This document shows positions 26,541 to 35,755 of a stretch of DNA of 64,000 nucleotides, one piece after another. Both the position numbers and the translations under genes were made by a program. The stretch's first letter is position 1, and every line of letters starts with the position of its first letter. The notes below the pieces were generated by a model that was not told the DNA's origin, ran no database searches, and saw only the letters and a program-made list of their open reading frames with translations. Source of the DNA: Rhodospirillaceae bacterium (GTDB lineage Bacteria > Pseudomonadota > Alphaproteobacteria > Dongiales > Dongiaceae); contig SSEL01000004.1 of the NCBI GenBank assembly GCA_008012315.1, forward strand, positions 62,001 to 126,000. The letters run 5' to 3'.

Positions 26541-27205
26541 GACTTGACTCGCTTCGGTTTGGAGATGGTTTTTGCCGCGGGCGATCGGCGTGCCTCCGCC
26601 AACAGACCGTAGACGGTTGCGCGGCTGACGCCAAGCGCTTGCGCGATGAAGGGCGTTGCATTGCGGGTTTGAAACAGTGCCGCTTTATCCAGCCGCGCCA
26701 GGAGCGATATCCGGTCGGCACGATCGAGAGCGGCCATGGATTTGCCGGTTTCCGCAAGGAAATCCCGGATCTCCAGATTGATCTGCTCACGCCAGTCGTG
26801 ACGGAACAGCGGCTCCGGCCGGTCGGTCAGCGGTGTTGCAAAGGCACTGAGCAAGGCGATGGCGGCATCGAATTTCGACAGGTCCAGATTGATGCAGAGA
26901 AAACCCGCACGCTTGCCGTCCTTGTCGCGCAAGACGGCGCTGATGGACTTGATCCGGCTGCCATCGGGATTGGCCTTCTCATAAGGCCCGTAGATACCGG
27001 CCTCTTTCAGGAGATCGGGATCGTGGCCCAGATATGACGGAGCACCTGGCCGGCGTTTTGAGAAGGCATTCCAGATACGCACGACACGGTCGGTGACGAC
27101 ATCATGAATCACCACTTCCGCATGCGGATGCAGCAAGGCCGCCACGGCTTCGGCAGTGGGGTAATGAATGGCCAGGGAATGTGGTGCGGCAACGATCTTC
27201 TTCAT
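26537..27205 (-). CDS. YheO/DauR-type transcriptional regulator
   Basis: 222 residues: an N-terminal PAS-like YheO domain (HPHAEVVIHDVVTDRVVRIWNAFSKRRPG...GFLCINLDLSKF) and a C-terminal HTH_22 (RISLLARLDKAALFQTRNATPFIAQALGVSRATVYGLL). Relatives control amino acid use, for example D-arginine catabolism. Start set at 27205, the M of MKKIVAAPHS; the ORF opens slightly earlier. It heads an operon with the aminotransferase. Confidence 0.82.
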   Translation of the reverse strand: MKKIVAAPHSLAIHYPTAEAVAALLHPHAEVVIHDVVTDRVVRIWNAFSKRRPGAPSYLGHDPDLLKEAGIYGPYEKANPDGSRIKSISAVLRDKDGKRAGFLCINLDLSKFDAAIALLSAFATPLTDRPEPLFRHDWREQINLEIRDFLAETGKSMAALDRADRISLLARLDKAALFQTRNATPFIAQALGVSRATVYGLLAEARRSPAAKTISKPKRVKS

Positions 27206-27362
27206 GTTTGGACAATAAGTATAATTTAGACGAAATGTCAATTGAGGAGGCGAAAGACAAAACCGTTATCGGATTGCGGTTGTTACAGATTGTTACCTTT
27301 TTCTCGGTCTCTGTTGCTTGACCCTCTCAACGAACGGGCATACCGATTGGTCAGAGAACGCG

Positions 27363-27381
27363 AATGATTTGCATCTTCATT
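27363..27381. promoter_or_regulatory. Possible Fur-like operator before efeU
   Basis: AATGATTTGCATCTTCATT carries AATGA/TCATT arms and loosely resembles the classical Fur box. It lies 80-98 bp upstream of efeU, in the 255 bp gap after the regulator gene. Evidence is weak: only five bases per arm match. Confidence 0.3.
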
Positions 27382-27460
27382 TTCGCCGTTCTTCTTCTAT
27401 CTGTTGCGCCGTGGCCGTTATCGGCGCCGTTGGTTTCGCGTATCCGAGGTCAGCTACCTG

Positions 27461-28291
27461 ATGCTGGTTCCATTTCTGATCATGCTGCGAGAAGGGATCG
27501 AAGCGGCCCTGATCGTTGGAATCGTCGCCAGTTATTTGAAGCAGACCGGTCGCCGGAAATGGATGATCGCCGTCTGGATCGGTGTCATCGCCGCCTGCGT
27601 GCTGTGTCTCCTGATAGGTATCTTGCTGGATCTCAGCAGCGCGGAATTCCCCCAGCGTGAACAGGAAATGTTCGAAGCGGGAGTGGGGCTGATTGCCGTC
27701 TGCATCCTGACCTCGATGGTCTTCTGGATGAAAAAGGCCGCACGATCCATCAAGGCACAATTGCACGATTCCATCGATGCGGCCTTGAAACCCGGTGATC
27801 GACAGGGTTTCGCCCTGGCCGGCATGGCCTTCTTCGCTGTTGCCCGTGAAGGCCTGGAATCCGTTTTCTTCCTGCTCGCGACATTTCAACAGAATGTCGG
27901 CATCGCCGCGCCGATCGGCGCCATCATCGGCCTGCTGGCGGCGGTCGGCGTGGGCGTCGGGATTTATTATGGCGGTGTCCGGATCAACCTGAAGCGCTTC
28001 TTCCATTGGACGGGCGTGTTCATCCTCTTCGTCGCTGCCGGCTTGCTGGCCGGATCGGTACGGGCGCTGCATGAGGCCGGCCTGTGGAACGGCTTGCAAT
28101 CCATCGCTTTCGATCTGAGCGGTGTCCTGCCCTCCGATAGCGTGCTGGGTTCTGTCCTCGGCAGCATTCTCGGCTATCAGGACATGCCCACGGTCAGCGA
28201 GGTGCTGGCTTATTGTCTCTTTCTTGTTCCCACCCTGGCGCTGTTTCTGGGCAACTTGCAACGCCATGCCGTGGCTAAAACCAGTGCCTGA
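27461..28291 (+). CDS. efeU: Iron permease EfeU (FTR1 family)
   Basis: 276 residues with seven hydrophobic segments. Two REXXE iron-binding motifs are seen, REGIEAALIVG near residue 10 and REGLES near residue 128. Length equals that of E. coli EfeU. GAGGT at 27446-27450 precedes the chosen ATG; an earlier in-frame start at 27404 would add a basic stretch not seen in the family. First gene of efeUOB plus an extra efeM-like gene. Confidence 0.88.
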   Translation: MLVPFLIMLREGIEAALIVGIVASYLKQTGRRKWMIAVWIGVIAACVLCLLIGILLDLSSAEFPQREQEMFEAGVGLIAVCILTSMVFWMKKAARSIKAQLHDSIDAALKPGDRQGFALAGMAFFAVAREGLESVFFLLATFQQNVGIAAPIGAIIGLLAAVGVGVGIYYGGVRINLKRFFHWTGVFILFVAAGLLAGSVRALHEAGLWNGLQSIAFDLSGVLPSDSVLGSVLGSILGYQDMPTVSEVLAYCLFLVPTLALFLGNLQRHAVAKTSA

Positions 28292-28312
28292 CGGCCTGGA
28301 AGGGTATTGTTG

Positions 28313-29506
28313 ATGTCGCGGTCTCGTACAACCACCTATCTGATCGGCGCCACCGTTGCCGTCATCATCTTGGGTATTCTCGGCATCTATGCCGTTGCCT
28401 CGGTCAAAAAGAGCAAGGATCATCAAACCGCGAACTCGATCCAGTCTGCGCCGCAAGATCAGAATGCCGTCACCGTTGCCGTAACGGCGAAAGCCTGTGA
28501 GCCCAATGCGCTCGCCGTGCCGGCCGGTAAAACCACTTTTCTCATCGTCAATAAAAGCGCGCGGGCCCTGGAATGGGAGATCCTGAACGGCGTGATGGTA
28601 GTCGATGAGCGCGAGAACATTGCGCCGGGCTTCACGCAGAAGCTGACGACGACATTGACGCCCGGCAGCTATGACATCACCTGCGGTCTGCTGAGCAACC
28701 CGAAGGGAAAGCTCACGGTGACGGCGACGGGAACAGAGCCGGCGCAGGTGAAGCCGTCGGCAGTCGATCTGATTGGGCCGATCGCCGAATACAGTGTTTA
28801 CGTCATCGGTGAGACCGATGAGCTGCTGACCGATACGAAGAAGTTCACCGATGCGGTGCGCGGCGGCCGCCTGGAAGAAGCTCAATCGCTCTATGCGCCG
28901 GCGCGTCTGCATTATGAGCGGATCGAGCCGATTGCCGAATTGTTCAGCGATCTCGATGCCAGCATCGACTCCCGTGCCGACGATCACGAGAAGAAGGAAC
29001 AGGACCCGAATTTCATCGGCTTCCATCGCCTCGAATACGCTCTCTTCAGCCAGAAAAGCACGGCGGGGCTCAATGCCGTTGCCGACAAGCTGGACGCCGA
29101 TACCCAGGAGCTGCAGAAGCGGATCGCTGACCTGACCATCCCGCCGGAAAAACTGGTGGATGGTGCGGCCGCCCTGATCGAGGAAGTAGCTTCCAGCAAG
29201 ATCAGCGGCGAAGAGGACCGCTATAGCGGCACGGATCTCTGGGATTTCCAGGCCAATATCGATGGATCGGAGAAGATCGTCGATCTGCTGCGCCCGCTGA
29301 CGCGGAAAGCGGATAAGGCGCTGAGCGACAGGATCGACGGCAACTTCAAGTCTGTCGATCAGGTGCTGGCGAAATACCGGACGGCGGATGGCAGCTACCA
29401 GAACTACGACAAATTGACCAAGGAAGATCGTATGGCATTGCAGGGGCCGATTACCGCACTGGCCGAGGATCTTTCCAAGCTCCGCGGCACGCTGGGATTG
29501 ACCTGA
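28313..29506 (+). CDS. efeO: EfeO: cupredoxin plus M75 iron-binding protein
   Basis: 397 residues: an N-terminal membrane segment ([21 protein letters not shown], about 9-30), a cupredoxin domain (about 45-140, with Cys in KACEPNAL and DITCGLL), and an M75 peptidase-like domain (about 150-395) with the HxxE metal motif in [17 protein letters not shown]. It would bind ferrous or ferric iron at the periplasmic face and pass it to EfeU. GGAAGGGT precedes the start. The M75 half is closely matched by the gene at 30864, even at DNA level. Confidence 0.88.
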   Translation: MSRSRTTTYLIGATVAVIILGILGIYAVASVKKSKDHQTANSIQSAPQDQNAVTVAVTAKACEPNALAVPAGKTTFLIVNKSARALEWEILNGVMVVDERENIAPGFTQKLTTTLTPGSYDITCGLLSNPKGKLTVTATGTEPAQVKPSAVDLIGPIAEYSVYVIGETDELLTDTKKFTDAVRGGRLEEAQSLYAPARLHYERIEPIAELFSDLDASIDSRADDHEKKEQDPNFIGFHRLEYALFSQKSTAGLNAVADKLDADTQELQKRIADLTIPPEKLVDGAAALIEEVASSKISGEEDRYSGTDLWDFQANIDGSEKIVDLLRPLTRKADKALSDRIDGNFKSVDQVLAKYRTADGSYQNYDKLTKEDRMALQGPITALAEDLSKLRGTLGLT

Positions 29507-29523
29507 GCTGGCTGGAGGCGGTG

Positions 29524-30816
29524 ATGACGACCAGGAAACCGAAGCGGGAAAACGGACCAGCCTTGCCGGAGCGGCGCAGCCTGTTGCTTGGCATGGGGGC
29601 CGCCGGCGGTGGGGCGGTGTTGGCGGGCTTGTCGAGCAGCGCCGTCCGCGCCGATCAATCGGCGACCACCGAAATGCCTGCTGCAAAAATTGGCGGCATG
29701 AGCGATGCCCAGCCGTTTCATGGTGATCATCAGGCCGGCATAACCACCGCGCGGCCGGCGGCGGTGATGGCGGTTGCTTTCGATGTGCTGGCGACGACGC
29801 GCGCCGATTTGCAGCGCTTGTTCCAGACCTTGACCGAGCGTATTTCCTTTCTCATGAAGGGTGGAACGGCGCCGACCGGCGACCCGAAATTCCCCCCGGC
29901 GGATTCCGGCGTGCTTGGACCGCAGATCGTTCCCGATAACCTGACGATGACGGTTGCCGTCGGCGCATCGCTGTTCGACGATCGCTTCGGTCTTCAGAAC
30001 GCCAAGCCAAGCCACTTGGTGCGCATGACGGAGTTTCCCAACGATGCATTGGACGCCGATATCTGCCATGGCGATCTCCTGCTGCAGATCTGTTCCAACA
30101 GCAACGAGGTGAATATCCACGCCTTGCGGGACGTGGTGAAAAATCTCCCTGATCTGCTGATGGTGAGATGGAAGCAGGATGGATTCCTGCGGATCGAGGA
30201 AAGCGCCAGCAAAAAGACGGCGCGGAACCTGCTGGGTTTCAAAGACGGGACGGCAAATCCGAATGCGGCGGATGAAGCGGTCATGAACAAGGTCGTCTGG
30301 GTGCAGCCCGATGCGGGCGAGCCGGCCTGGGCGACCGGCGGGACCTATCAGGCGGTTCGCGTCATCCGCCATATGGTGGAAAGATGGGACCGCACGCCGT
30401 TGCACCAGCAGGCGGGAATCTTCGGCCGGGACAAGGTCGAAGGCGCACCTCTCGGCATGAAATCGGAATTCGATGCACCGGATTATGCGAGCGATCCCAA
30501 AGGGCAGCGAATCGCGCTCGATTCCCATATCAGGCTCGCCAATCCGCGTACGCCCGAGACCGAGGAAAACCTCATGCTGCGCCGGCCGTTCAATTATTCG
30601 CGCGGCGTTACCAAATCCGGACAGCTCGATATGGGGCTGTTGTTCATCTGCTTCCAGTCGAATTTGGAGAAAGGCTTCCTCACGGTCCAGAAGCGACTGA
30701 ATGGCGAACAACTGGAGGAATACATCAAGCCGATTGGGGGCGGGTATTTCTTCGTTCTACCTGGTGTGCCGACCAAAGACGGATATTTGGGCCAGAGCCT
30801 TATCGAATCCACCTGA
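29524..30816 (+). CDS. efeB: EfeB, Tat-exported Dyp-type heme peroxidase
   Basis: 430 residues. A twin-arginine signal ([16 protein letters not shown]) shows export of a folded hemoprotein. The Dyp motif [11 protein letters not shown], the proximal-His region [14 protein letters not shown] and [18 protein letters not shown] are typical of EfeB/DypA. It probably oxidises ferrous iron before uptake by EfeU. GGAGG at 29514-29518 supports ATG 29524; GTG at 29521 is an alternative. Confidence 0.9.
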   Translation: MTTRKPKRENGPALPERRSLLLGMGAAGGGAVLAGLSSSAVRADQSATTEMPAAKIGGMSDAQPFHGDHQAGITTARPAAVMAVAFDVLATTRADLQRLFQTLTERISFLMKGGTAPTGDPKFPPADSGVLGPQIVPDNLTMTVAVGASLFDDRFGLQNAKPSHLVRMTEFPNDALDADICHGDLLLQICSNSNEVNIHALRDVVKNLPDLLMVRWKQDGFLRIEESASKKTARNLLGFKDGTANPNAADEAVMNKVVWVQPDAGEPAWATGGTYQAVRVIRHMVERWDRTPLHQQAGIFGRDKVEGAPLGMKSEFDAPDYASDPKGQRIALDSHIRLANPRTPETEENLMLRRPFNYSRGVTKSGQLDMGLLFICFQSNLEKGFLTVQKRLNGEQLEEYIKPIGGGYFFVLPGVPTKDGYLGQSLIEST

Positions 30817-30863
30817 GCGATGTCGATCTTCTTCGATCAATCAGATATTCCTGAGGGACAGAT

Positions 30864-31697
30864 ATGATGAAACGTCTTCAAGCAATCATTATCGGTGGCG
30901 CCGGCCTTTGCCTCGCTTCCACCGCCTGGGCGGCACAGCCGGCGGTCAATCCGATGGATCTCGTCAAGCCCGTTGCCGCCTATAAGGTCTATGTCTCGGC
31001 CGAAGCCAAGGTGCTCACGGCCAAGACCAAGAAATTCACCGATGCCATTCGCGCCGGTAACCTGAATCAGGCGCAGGCACTCTATGCACCGACGCGCGTG
31101 CATTACGAGCGCATCGAGCCGATTGCCGAACTGTTCAGCGATCTCGATGCCAGCATCGACTCCCGCGCCGATGATCATGAGAAGAAAGAGCAGGATCCCG
31201 GTTTTACCGGTTTCCATCGCCTCGAATACGGCCTGTTCTCCCAGAAGAGCACCGATGGTCTGGCCTCTTTTGCCGACAAGCTGGACGCCGATACCCAGGA
31301 CCTGCAAAAGCGCATCGCCGGCCTGACGGTTCCGCCGGAAAAGATGGTGGATGGCGCGGCGGCGCTGATCGAGGAAGTCGCTTCGAGCAAGATCAGCGGT
31401 GAAGAAGACCGCTATAGTGGCACCGATCTGTGGGATTTCCAGGCCAATGTCGATGGCGCGGAAAAGATCGTCGATCTGCTGCGGCCGCTGACGAAGAAGA
31501 CCGACAAGGCGCTCAGCGACAAGATCGACGGCAATTTCAAGACGGTCGACAAGGTGCTGGCGAAGTACAAGACCTCGGGCGGCGGCTATGAGAGCTACGA
31601 CAAGCTGACCAAGGAAGACCGCACCGCGTTGCAGGGGCCGATCACCGCGCTGGCAGAAGATCTCTCCAAGCTGCGCGGTACGCTCGGCTTGAACTGA
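30864..31697 (+). CDS. efeM: EfeM-like M75 protein without cupredoxin domain
   Basis: 277 residues: signal peptide ([21 protein letters not shown]) then one M75 domain with HxxE in [17 protein letters not shown]. Over the M75 domain it is nearly identical to EfeO of the same operon, and long stretches of DNA are also very similar, for example around 28916-29000 versus 31106-31200. It is thus a recent duplicate of the EfeO C-terminal half with a new signal peptide, or the product of gene conversion. GAGGGA ribosome site present. Confidence 0.85.
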   Translation: MMKRLQAIIIGGAGLCLASTAWAAQPAVNPMDLVKPVAAYKVYVSAEAKVLTAKTKKFTDAIRAGNLNQAQALYAPTRVHYERIEPIAELFSDLDASIDSRADDHEKKEQDPGFTGFHRLEYGLFSQKSTDGLASFADKLDADTQDLQKRIAGLTVPPEKMVDGAAALIEEVASSKISGEEDRYSGTDLWDFQANVDGAEKIVDLLRPLTKKTDKALSDKIDGNFKTVDKVLAKYKTSGGGYESYDKLTKEDRTALQGPITALAEDLSKLRGTLGLN

Positions 31698-31721
31698 GCG
31701 ATACAAGAAGCGTGAAAAAGC

Positions 31722-31757
31722 AAACCCGGCTGAAGGTCTTCGGCCGGGTTTCTTTAT
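31722..31757 (+). terminator. Terminator of the efe operon
   Basis: AAACCCGGC (31722-31730) and GCCGGGTTT (31743-31751) pair, with the inner GAAG/CTTC extending the stem, followed by TCTTTAT. Confidence 0.85.
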
Positions 31758-31775
31758 ATTGCCTGCAAAGGTTAT

Positions 31776-32645
31776 TTATGACGGCTGCGTCTTTGCAAAT
31801 TGCCAATAGAGGGCGCGCGCCCGTTGGGTGATGGGACCATAGGCCAGGTTACGGCCCTCGATGCCATTGATCGGCTGCACCTTGCTGTAATTGCCGCTGG
31901 CAAAGGCTTCGTCTGCCTGCATGACCTCATCATAGGATAGGCTACGCTCGACAACGGGAATACCGTCCGCCTCCAGCAGCTTGACCAGCCGCTGGCGGGT
32001 CAGGCCATTGAGAAAGGTACCGTTCGGGATCGGCGTGATCGCGGCGCCGTCCTTGACGATCCACAGATTGGAGGCGGTCAGTTCGGCGACATTCCCCAAC
32101 TGATCGAGCATGACCGCATCGTCGAAGCCGCGCTTCTTGGCTTCGGCATTGGCTCGCCCGGAATGGGCGTAGAGCGCCACCGCCTTGGCATTGGTGGTCG
32201 CCGTCTCCTGTGTCGGCCGACGCAACGGCGACAGGGTTACGCGGATACCTTTCGGATCCGGCACTGGCGCTTCGGCAATCGACAGCGCAAAGCGCGTGCT
32301 CGCCGGATCCGGAAAAATGTCGCCATCCGCCGCCCAGAAGAAGGGGCGGATATAGAGATGAGTGCCGGGCTCGAACAGCTTGATGCCCTCGCGGGCAAGA
32401 CGTTCGATTTCCTGCGCACTGACCGGCGGTTCCAAACCCAGCGCATGGGCCGAGCGGATCGCCCGCTGGCAATGCAGGTCAAGGTCCGGCGCCATGCCGT
32501 CGAAGGAACGGGCGCCATCGAAGACGGCTGAGCCGAGCCAGGTCGCATGATCCCATAGCCCCAGCGCCGGCGGGTTGCCGGTCAGCCATTCGCCATCGAG
32601 ATAATGCTGTGCATTGACCACTTTTACTTCCGCCACGATGCGCAT
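31776..32645 (-). CDS. Class IV PLP aminotransferase, branched-chain type
   Basis: 289 residues. Fold-type IV features: HATWLGSAVFDGARSF with the conserved FDG substrate stretch, THLYIRPFFW, the PLP-lysine in TNAKAVALYAHS, and the phosphate-binding ELTASNLWIVKDG and LNGLTRQRLVKLL regions. Probably IlvE-like (branched-chain amino acids), though D-amino-acid transaminase or ADC lyase relatives share these motifs. Convergent with the efe operon across a terminator. Confidence 0.82.
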   Translation of the reverse strand: MRIVAEVKVVNAQHYLDGEWLTGNPPALGLWDHATWLGSAVFDGARSFDGMAPDLDLHCQRAIRSAHALGLEPPVSAQEIERLAREGIKLFEPGTHLYIRPFFWAADGDIFPDPASTRFALSIAEAPVPDPKGIRVTLSPLRRPTQETATTNAKAVALYAHSGRANAEAKKRGFDDAVMLDQLGNVAELTASNLWIVKDGAAITPIPNGTFLNGLTRQRLVKLLEADGIPVVERSLSYDEVMQADEAFASGNYSKVQPINGIEGRNLAYGPITQRARALYWQFAKTQPS

Positions 32646-32693
32646 CCTCCCAGTTGAATGATCGTTCTTTTCACCCTGTCATTGGTGCAGGGT

Positions 32694-34454
32694 TTACATC
32701 CGGTCCGGCGTCTCGATCCCCAGCAGTGAGAGACACAGTTCGAACTGCCGCAAGGTCAGCGCGCAAAGCGCCAAGCGCGAGTGGCGGATCGCCTCATCCT
32801 GTTCGCTGAGGATATGGCAGGCGGCATAGAAGCTGCTGAAGGTCTGGCCGAGCGTGTAGGCGAAATCGGCGATCCGGTTCGGCGCCAGATCCTCATAGGC
32901 GCCGATGATCGCATCCGGCATGGCGCCCAGCATCAAGGCGAGATCGCGTTCCGTTGCTGCTGTCGGGATGATGGCGCCTGGCTTGTCTCCCTGTGCCTCG
33001 GCCTTGCGCAACAGCGATTTGATGCGCACGGCGGCATAAAGCAGGTAAGGGCCGGTCTTGCCTTCGAAACGCGAGAAGCGGTCGAGATCGAAGACGTAAT
33101 TGGCAATCGGGTTGTTGCTGAGATCGGCGAATTTCAGCGACGCCACACCGACCTTGCGGGCGATATCCTCGCGCTCTTCCGGCGAATAATCGCTGCCCAG
33201 CCCATGCTCGGTCAGGCGCTTCTTGGCCTCGTCCGAGACCATGGTGATCAGGTCGTCGAGCTTCATGACGCCGCCGGTCCGGGTCTTGAACGGCTTGCCG
33301 TCGGTGCCGTTCATGGTGCCGTAGCCGAGATGCACCATGCTGGCCTTGCCGTTGATGCCGGCCTTGATCGCCGCGCGGAAGACCTGGACGAAATGCAGGT
33401 GCTGGCGGTGATCGACCACATAGATGATGCGATCCGGATTCTGGCAGTTGACGCGGTCGATGATGGTGGCGAGATCGGTCGTGGAATACATCGCCGCGCC
33501 ATCCGACTTCACCAGGATCAGCGGCGGGATTTCCATCTTGTCGCTGTCTTCGGCGACGCGGACGATCAGCGCGCCATCGCTTTCCTCGACGACGCCCTTT
33601 ACCTTCATCTGCTCGACCATCGGCGCGATCAGGTCGTTGACGCAGGCCTCGCCTTTCCAGAGGTCGAAATGCACACCGAGATTGCCGTAATCGCGCTTCA
33701 TCGCATCGACGGAAATGTCGAAGAAATGCTGCCACAGCGCGCGATAGCCGGGCCGTCCGTCCTGCAATTCCGCCGTCGCCTGGCGGGCGCGTTCCAGCCG
33801 GGCTGGATCGGCCTTGCAGGCCGCGGATGCGGTCGGATAGAGCTCTTCCAACTCCCGCAAGGTGACCGGGCTTTCGGCCGGGAAGGAGCCGGTCTTCTGC
33901 AGGTCGAAATAGGGCAGCTCGGGGCGGCGGATCTCCAGTTCGGAAATCAGCATGCCCATCTGCAGGCCCCAATCGCCCATATGCACATCGCCGACCGTTT
34001 CATCGCCGACGAAGGCGAAGATGCGGCGGATGGAATCGCCGATGATGGCGGCGCGCAGATGGCCGACATGCATGGGCTTGGCGATATTCGGTCCGCCGTA
34101 ATCCAGCACCACCATCTGCTTCTGCTTGTCCGGCATGCCGAGGCGCTTGTCCTGGCTGAGGCGGTTCATCTGCTCGGCCATCCAGGCATCGGTGACCGAG
34201 AGATTGATGAAGCCCGGGCCGGCCAGCGAAATGTCGCGGAACATCGGTTGCGCCTGCAGCTTCTCGACGATCCTGTCGGCGATCTGGCGCGGCGGTTGTT
34301 TCGCGGCCTTGGCGGCGGCGAGGGCGCCGTTGCATTGGAATTGCGCCAGATCGGGGCGGTTGGAAACTGTCACCTTGCCATAGTCGGCCGGCAGGTCGCA
34401 GGCGGCGAAGGCGGCGCCGACGATGTCGCTGAGCAAGGCGGTAAGCGAAGACAT
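32694..34454 (-). CDS. argS: Arginyl-tRNA synthetase
   Basis: 586 residues, the normal size. The N-terminal Add-1 domain (SNRPDLAQFQCNGALAAAK) is followed by the class I HIGH-equivalent KPMHVGHLRAAIIGDSI near residue 130, TRTGGVMKLDDLI, a DALR anticodon-binding helix bundle (RIADFAYTLGQTFSSFYAACHIL, ALTLRQFELCLSLLGIETPDRM). Essential housekeeping gene, unrelated to the catabolic genes around it. Confidence 0.93.
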   Translation of the reverse strand: MSSLTALLSDIVGAAFAACDLPADYGKVTVSNRPDLAQFQCNGALAAAKAAKQPPRQIADRIVEKLQAQPMFRDISLAGPGFINLSVTDAWMAEQMNRLSQDKRLGMPDKQKQMVVLDYGGPNIAKPMHVGHLRAAIIGDSIRRIFAFVGDETVGDVHMGDWGLQMGMLISELEIRRPELPYFDLQKTGSFPAESPVTLRELEELYPTASAACKADPARLERARQATAELQDGRPGYRALWQHFFDISVDAMKRDYGNLGVHFDLWKGEACVNDLIAPMVEQMKVKGVVEESDGALIVRVAEDSDKMEIPPLILVKSDGAAMYSTTDLATIIDRVNCQNPDRIIYVVDHRQHLHFVQVFRAAIKAGINGKASMVHLGYGTMNGTDGKPFKTRTGGVMKLDDLITMVSDEAKKRLTEHGLGSDYSPEEREDIARKVGVASLKFADLSNNPIANYVFDLDRFSRFEGKTGPYLLYAAVRIKSLLRKAEAQGDKPGAIIPTAATERDLALMLGAMPDAIIGAYEDLAPNRIADFAYTLGQTFSSFYAACHILSEQDEAIRHSRLALCALTLRQFELCLSLLGIETPDRM

Positions 34455-34489
34455 GATAAGCGGGTTACCTGTTTTGGTCTTGGATCGGA

Positions 34490-35557
34490 TCAGAAGGAGG
34501 CATCGTCGGCGCTGGCGCGACGGCGACGGCCACGGCGTTCACTATCGCCACCACCGGCTGGCGCATGACCGGAAAGGCTGGCCTCGGCACCGGAAGTGAG
34601 GGGGCCGAGCTTCGAGGTGATGGTTTCCAGTGTCGGCTTCTCGCCGGGCGTATGACTGTCGAGTGATGCGCGAATGGATTCCAGATGTTCGGGCGAGGTG
34701 CCACAGCAGCCGCCGACGATCCGGGCGCCGGCATCGCGCACCAGCTTGGCATAATCGCCCATCAATTCCGGCGTGCCGTTATATTTGATCTTGCCTTCCT
34801 CGTAGAAGGGAATGCCGCAATTGCCCTTGGCGACGATGATATCGCCCGGCTGCGCCGCAGCGGCCATTTGCAGGATCGTCGCGGTCAGGTCGGAGGCGCC
34901 GACACCGCAATTGGCGCCATAGGCCACCGGTTTCGGGTCGAGCGTGTGGACGAATTGCGCAAAATCGGCCGGGGTGATGCCCATCATGGTCCGGCCATTG
35001 GTGTCGAAGCTGCAGGTCGTGACGATCGGCAGCCCGGCTTTGGCGGCACCCTTGACGGCGGCCGCGACTTCCTCGCGCGCCGACATGGTTTCGATCCACA
35101 GCACATCGACCCCGCCATCGCGCAGGGCGATCGCTTGTTCCTCGAAAGCGGCAATGCCGTCCTCTTCCGTCAGGGCGCCCAGCGGCTGGAACAACTCACC
35201 GGTCGGGCCGATCGAGCCGCCGACGATGACCACGCGGCCCGGCGTCTCTTGCATCGCTTTGTCGGCGACAGCACGGGCGATCTCAGCGGCGCGCTTGTTG
35301 ATCTCATAGACCTTGTCCTGGTCGCCATGGAGCTTCAGGCGATGGCGGGTGCCGCCGAAGGAATTGGTCAGGATCACATCGGAGCCGGCATCGACGAAAG
35401 ATTGATGCAGCGCCGTGATTTTCTCGGGATGGAGGAAATTCCAGGTTTCCGGGGAATCGCCCGTCATCAGCCCGGCCAAGAACAGATTGGTGCCCGTGGC
35501 GCCATCCGCCATCAGAAACGGCTTGTCCTGCAATAGCTGCAGAAAACGGTTGGTCAT
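34490..35557 (-). CDS. bmt: Betaine-homocysteine S-methyltransferase
   Basis: 355 residues. Transfers a methyl from glycine betaine to homocysteine, giving dimethylglycine and methionine. Zinc ligands are seen in YGANCGVGASD and GGCCGTSPEHL, and the homocysteine loop DGATGTNLF opens the protein. AAAGGAGG before ATG 35557 fixes the start. The last ~20 residues are a basic Arg-rich tail (ERRGRRRRASADD) after an Ala/Gly linker, unusual for the family. Position beside a DMGDH-like gene supports betaine rather than another methyl donor. Confidence 0.85.
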   Translation of the reverse strand: MTNRFLQLLQDKPFLMADGATGTNLFLAGLMTGDSPETWNFLHPEKITALHQSFVDAGSDVILTNSFGGTRHRLKLHGDQDKVYEINKRAAEIARAVADKAMQETPGRVVIVGGSIGPTGELFQPLGALTEEDGIAAFEEQAIALRDGGVDVLWIETMSAREEVAAAVKGAAKAGLPIVTTCSFDTNGRTMMGITPADFAQFVHTLDPKPVAYGANCGVGASDLTATILQMAAAAQPGDIIVAKGNCGIPFYEEGKIKYNGTPELMGDYAKLVRDAGARIVGGCCGTSPEHLESIRASLDSHTPGEKPTLETITSKLGPLTSGAEASLSGHAPAGGGDSERRGRRRRASADDASF

Positions 35558-35680
35558 GGCAGCCTCCTTTTCGGTCCAGTTTCCTGGCGTAATTCGGTCA
35601 AAATCCATCGTAACTGCGCCGCACAGTAGGGTTTTGCCGGGACAGTCGCAAGCCCGGTTTCATGTAGTCCGCCAGACCGA

Positions 35681-35715
35681 AAAAGCAATCGGCGGCCGGT
35701 TTCCCGGCCGCCGAT
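35681..35715 (-). terminator. Terminator of the DMGDH-like gene
   Basis: ATCGGCGGCCGG (35688-35699) and CCGGCCGCCGAT (35704-35715) form a perfect 12 bp stem with loop TTTC. A-run on the plus strand at 35679-35684 becomes the T-run for minus-strand transcripts, placing it after the flavoprotein gene and separating it from bmt. Confidence 0.88.
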
Positions 35716-35755
35716 CGATGCTTTTTATGCCTTGGGGGCAATATCACGCCAGATA

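Noticed and set aside
27377-29686. Long minus-strand frame of 769 codons
   Set aside because: It is antisense to efeU and efeO, which have clear motifs; its composition (His-, Arg- and Gln-rich) is that of a shadow frame.
32678-32695. Possible hairpin after argS
   Set aside because: The stem (ACCCTG/CAGGGT) lies at the gene's upstream-strand end without a T-run, so a terminator is not supported.
32781-34568. Long plus-strand frame of 595 codons
   Set aside because: Antisense to argS, whose motifs are complete; no recognisable domain in the plus-strand frame.
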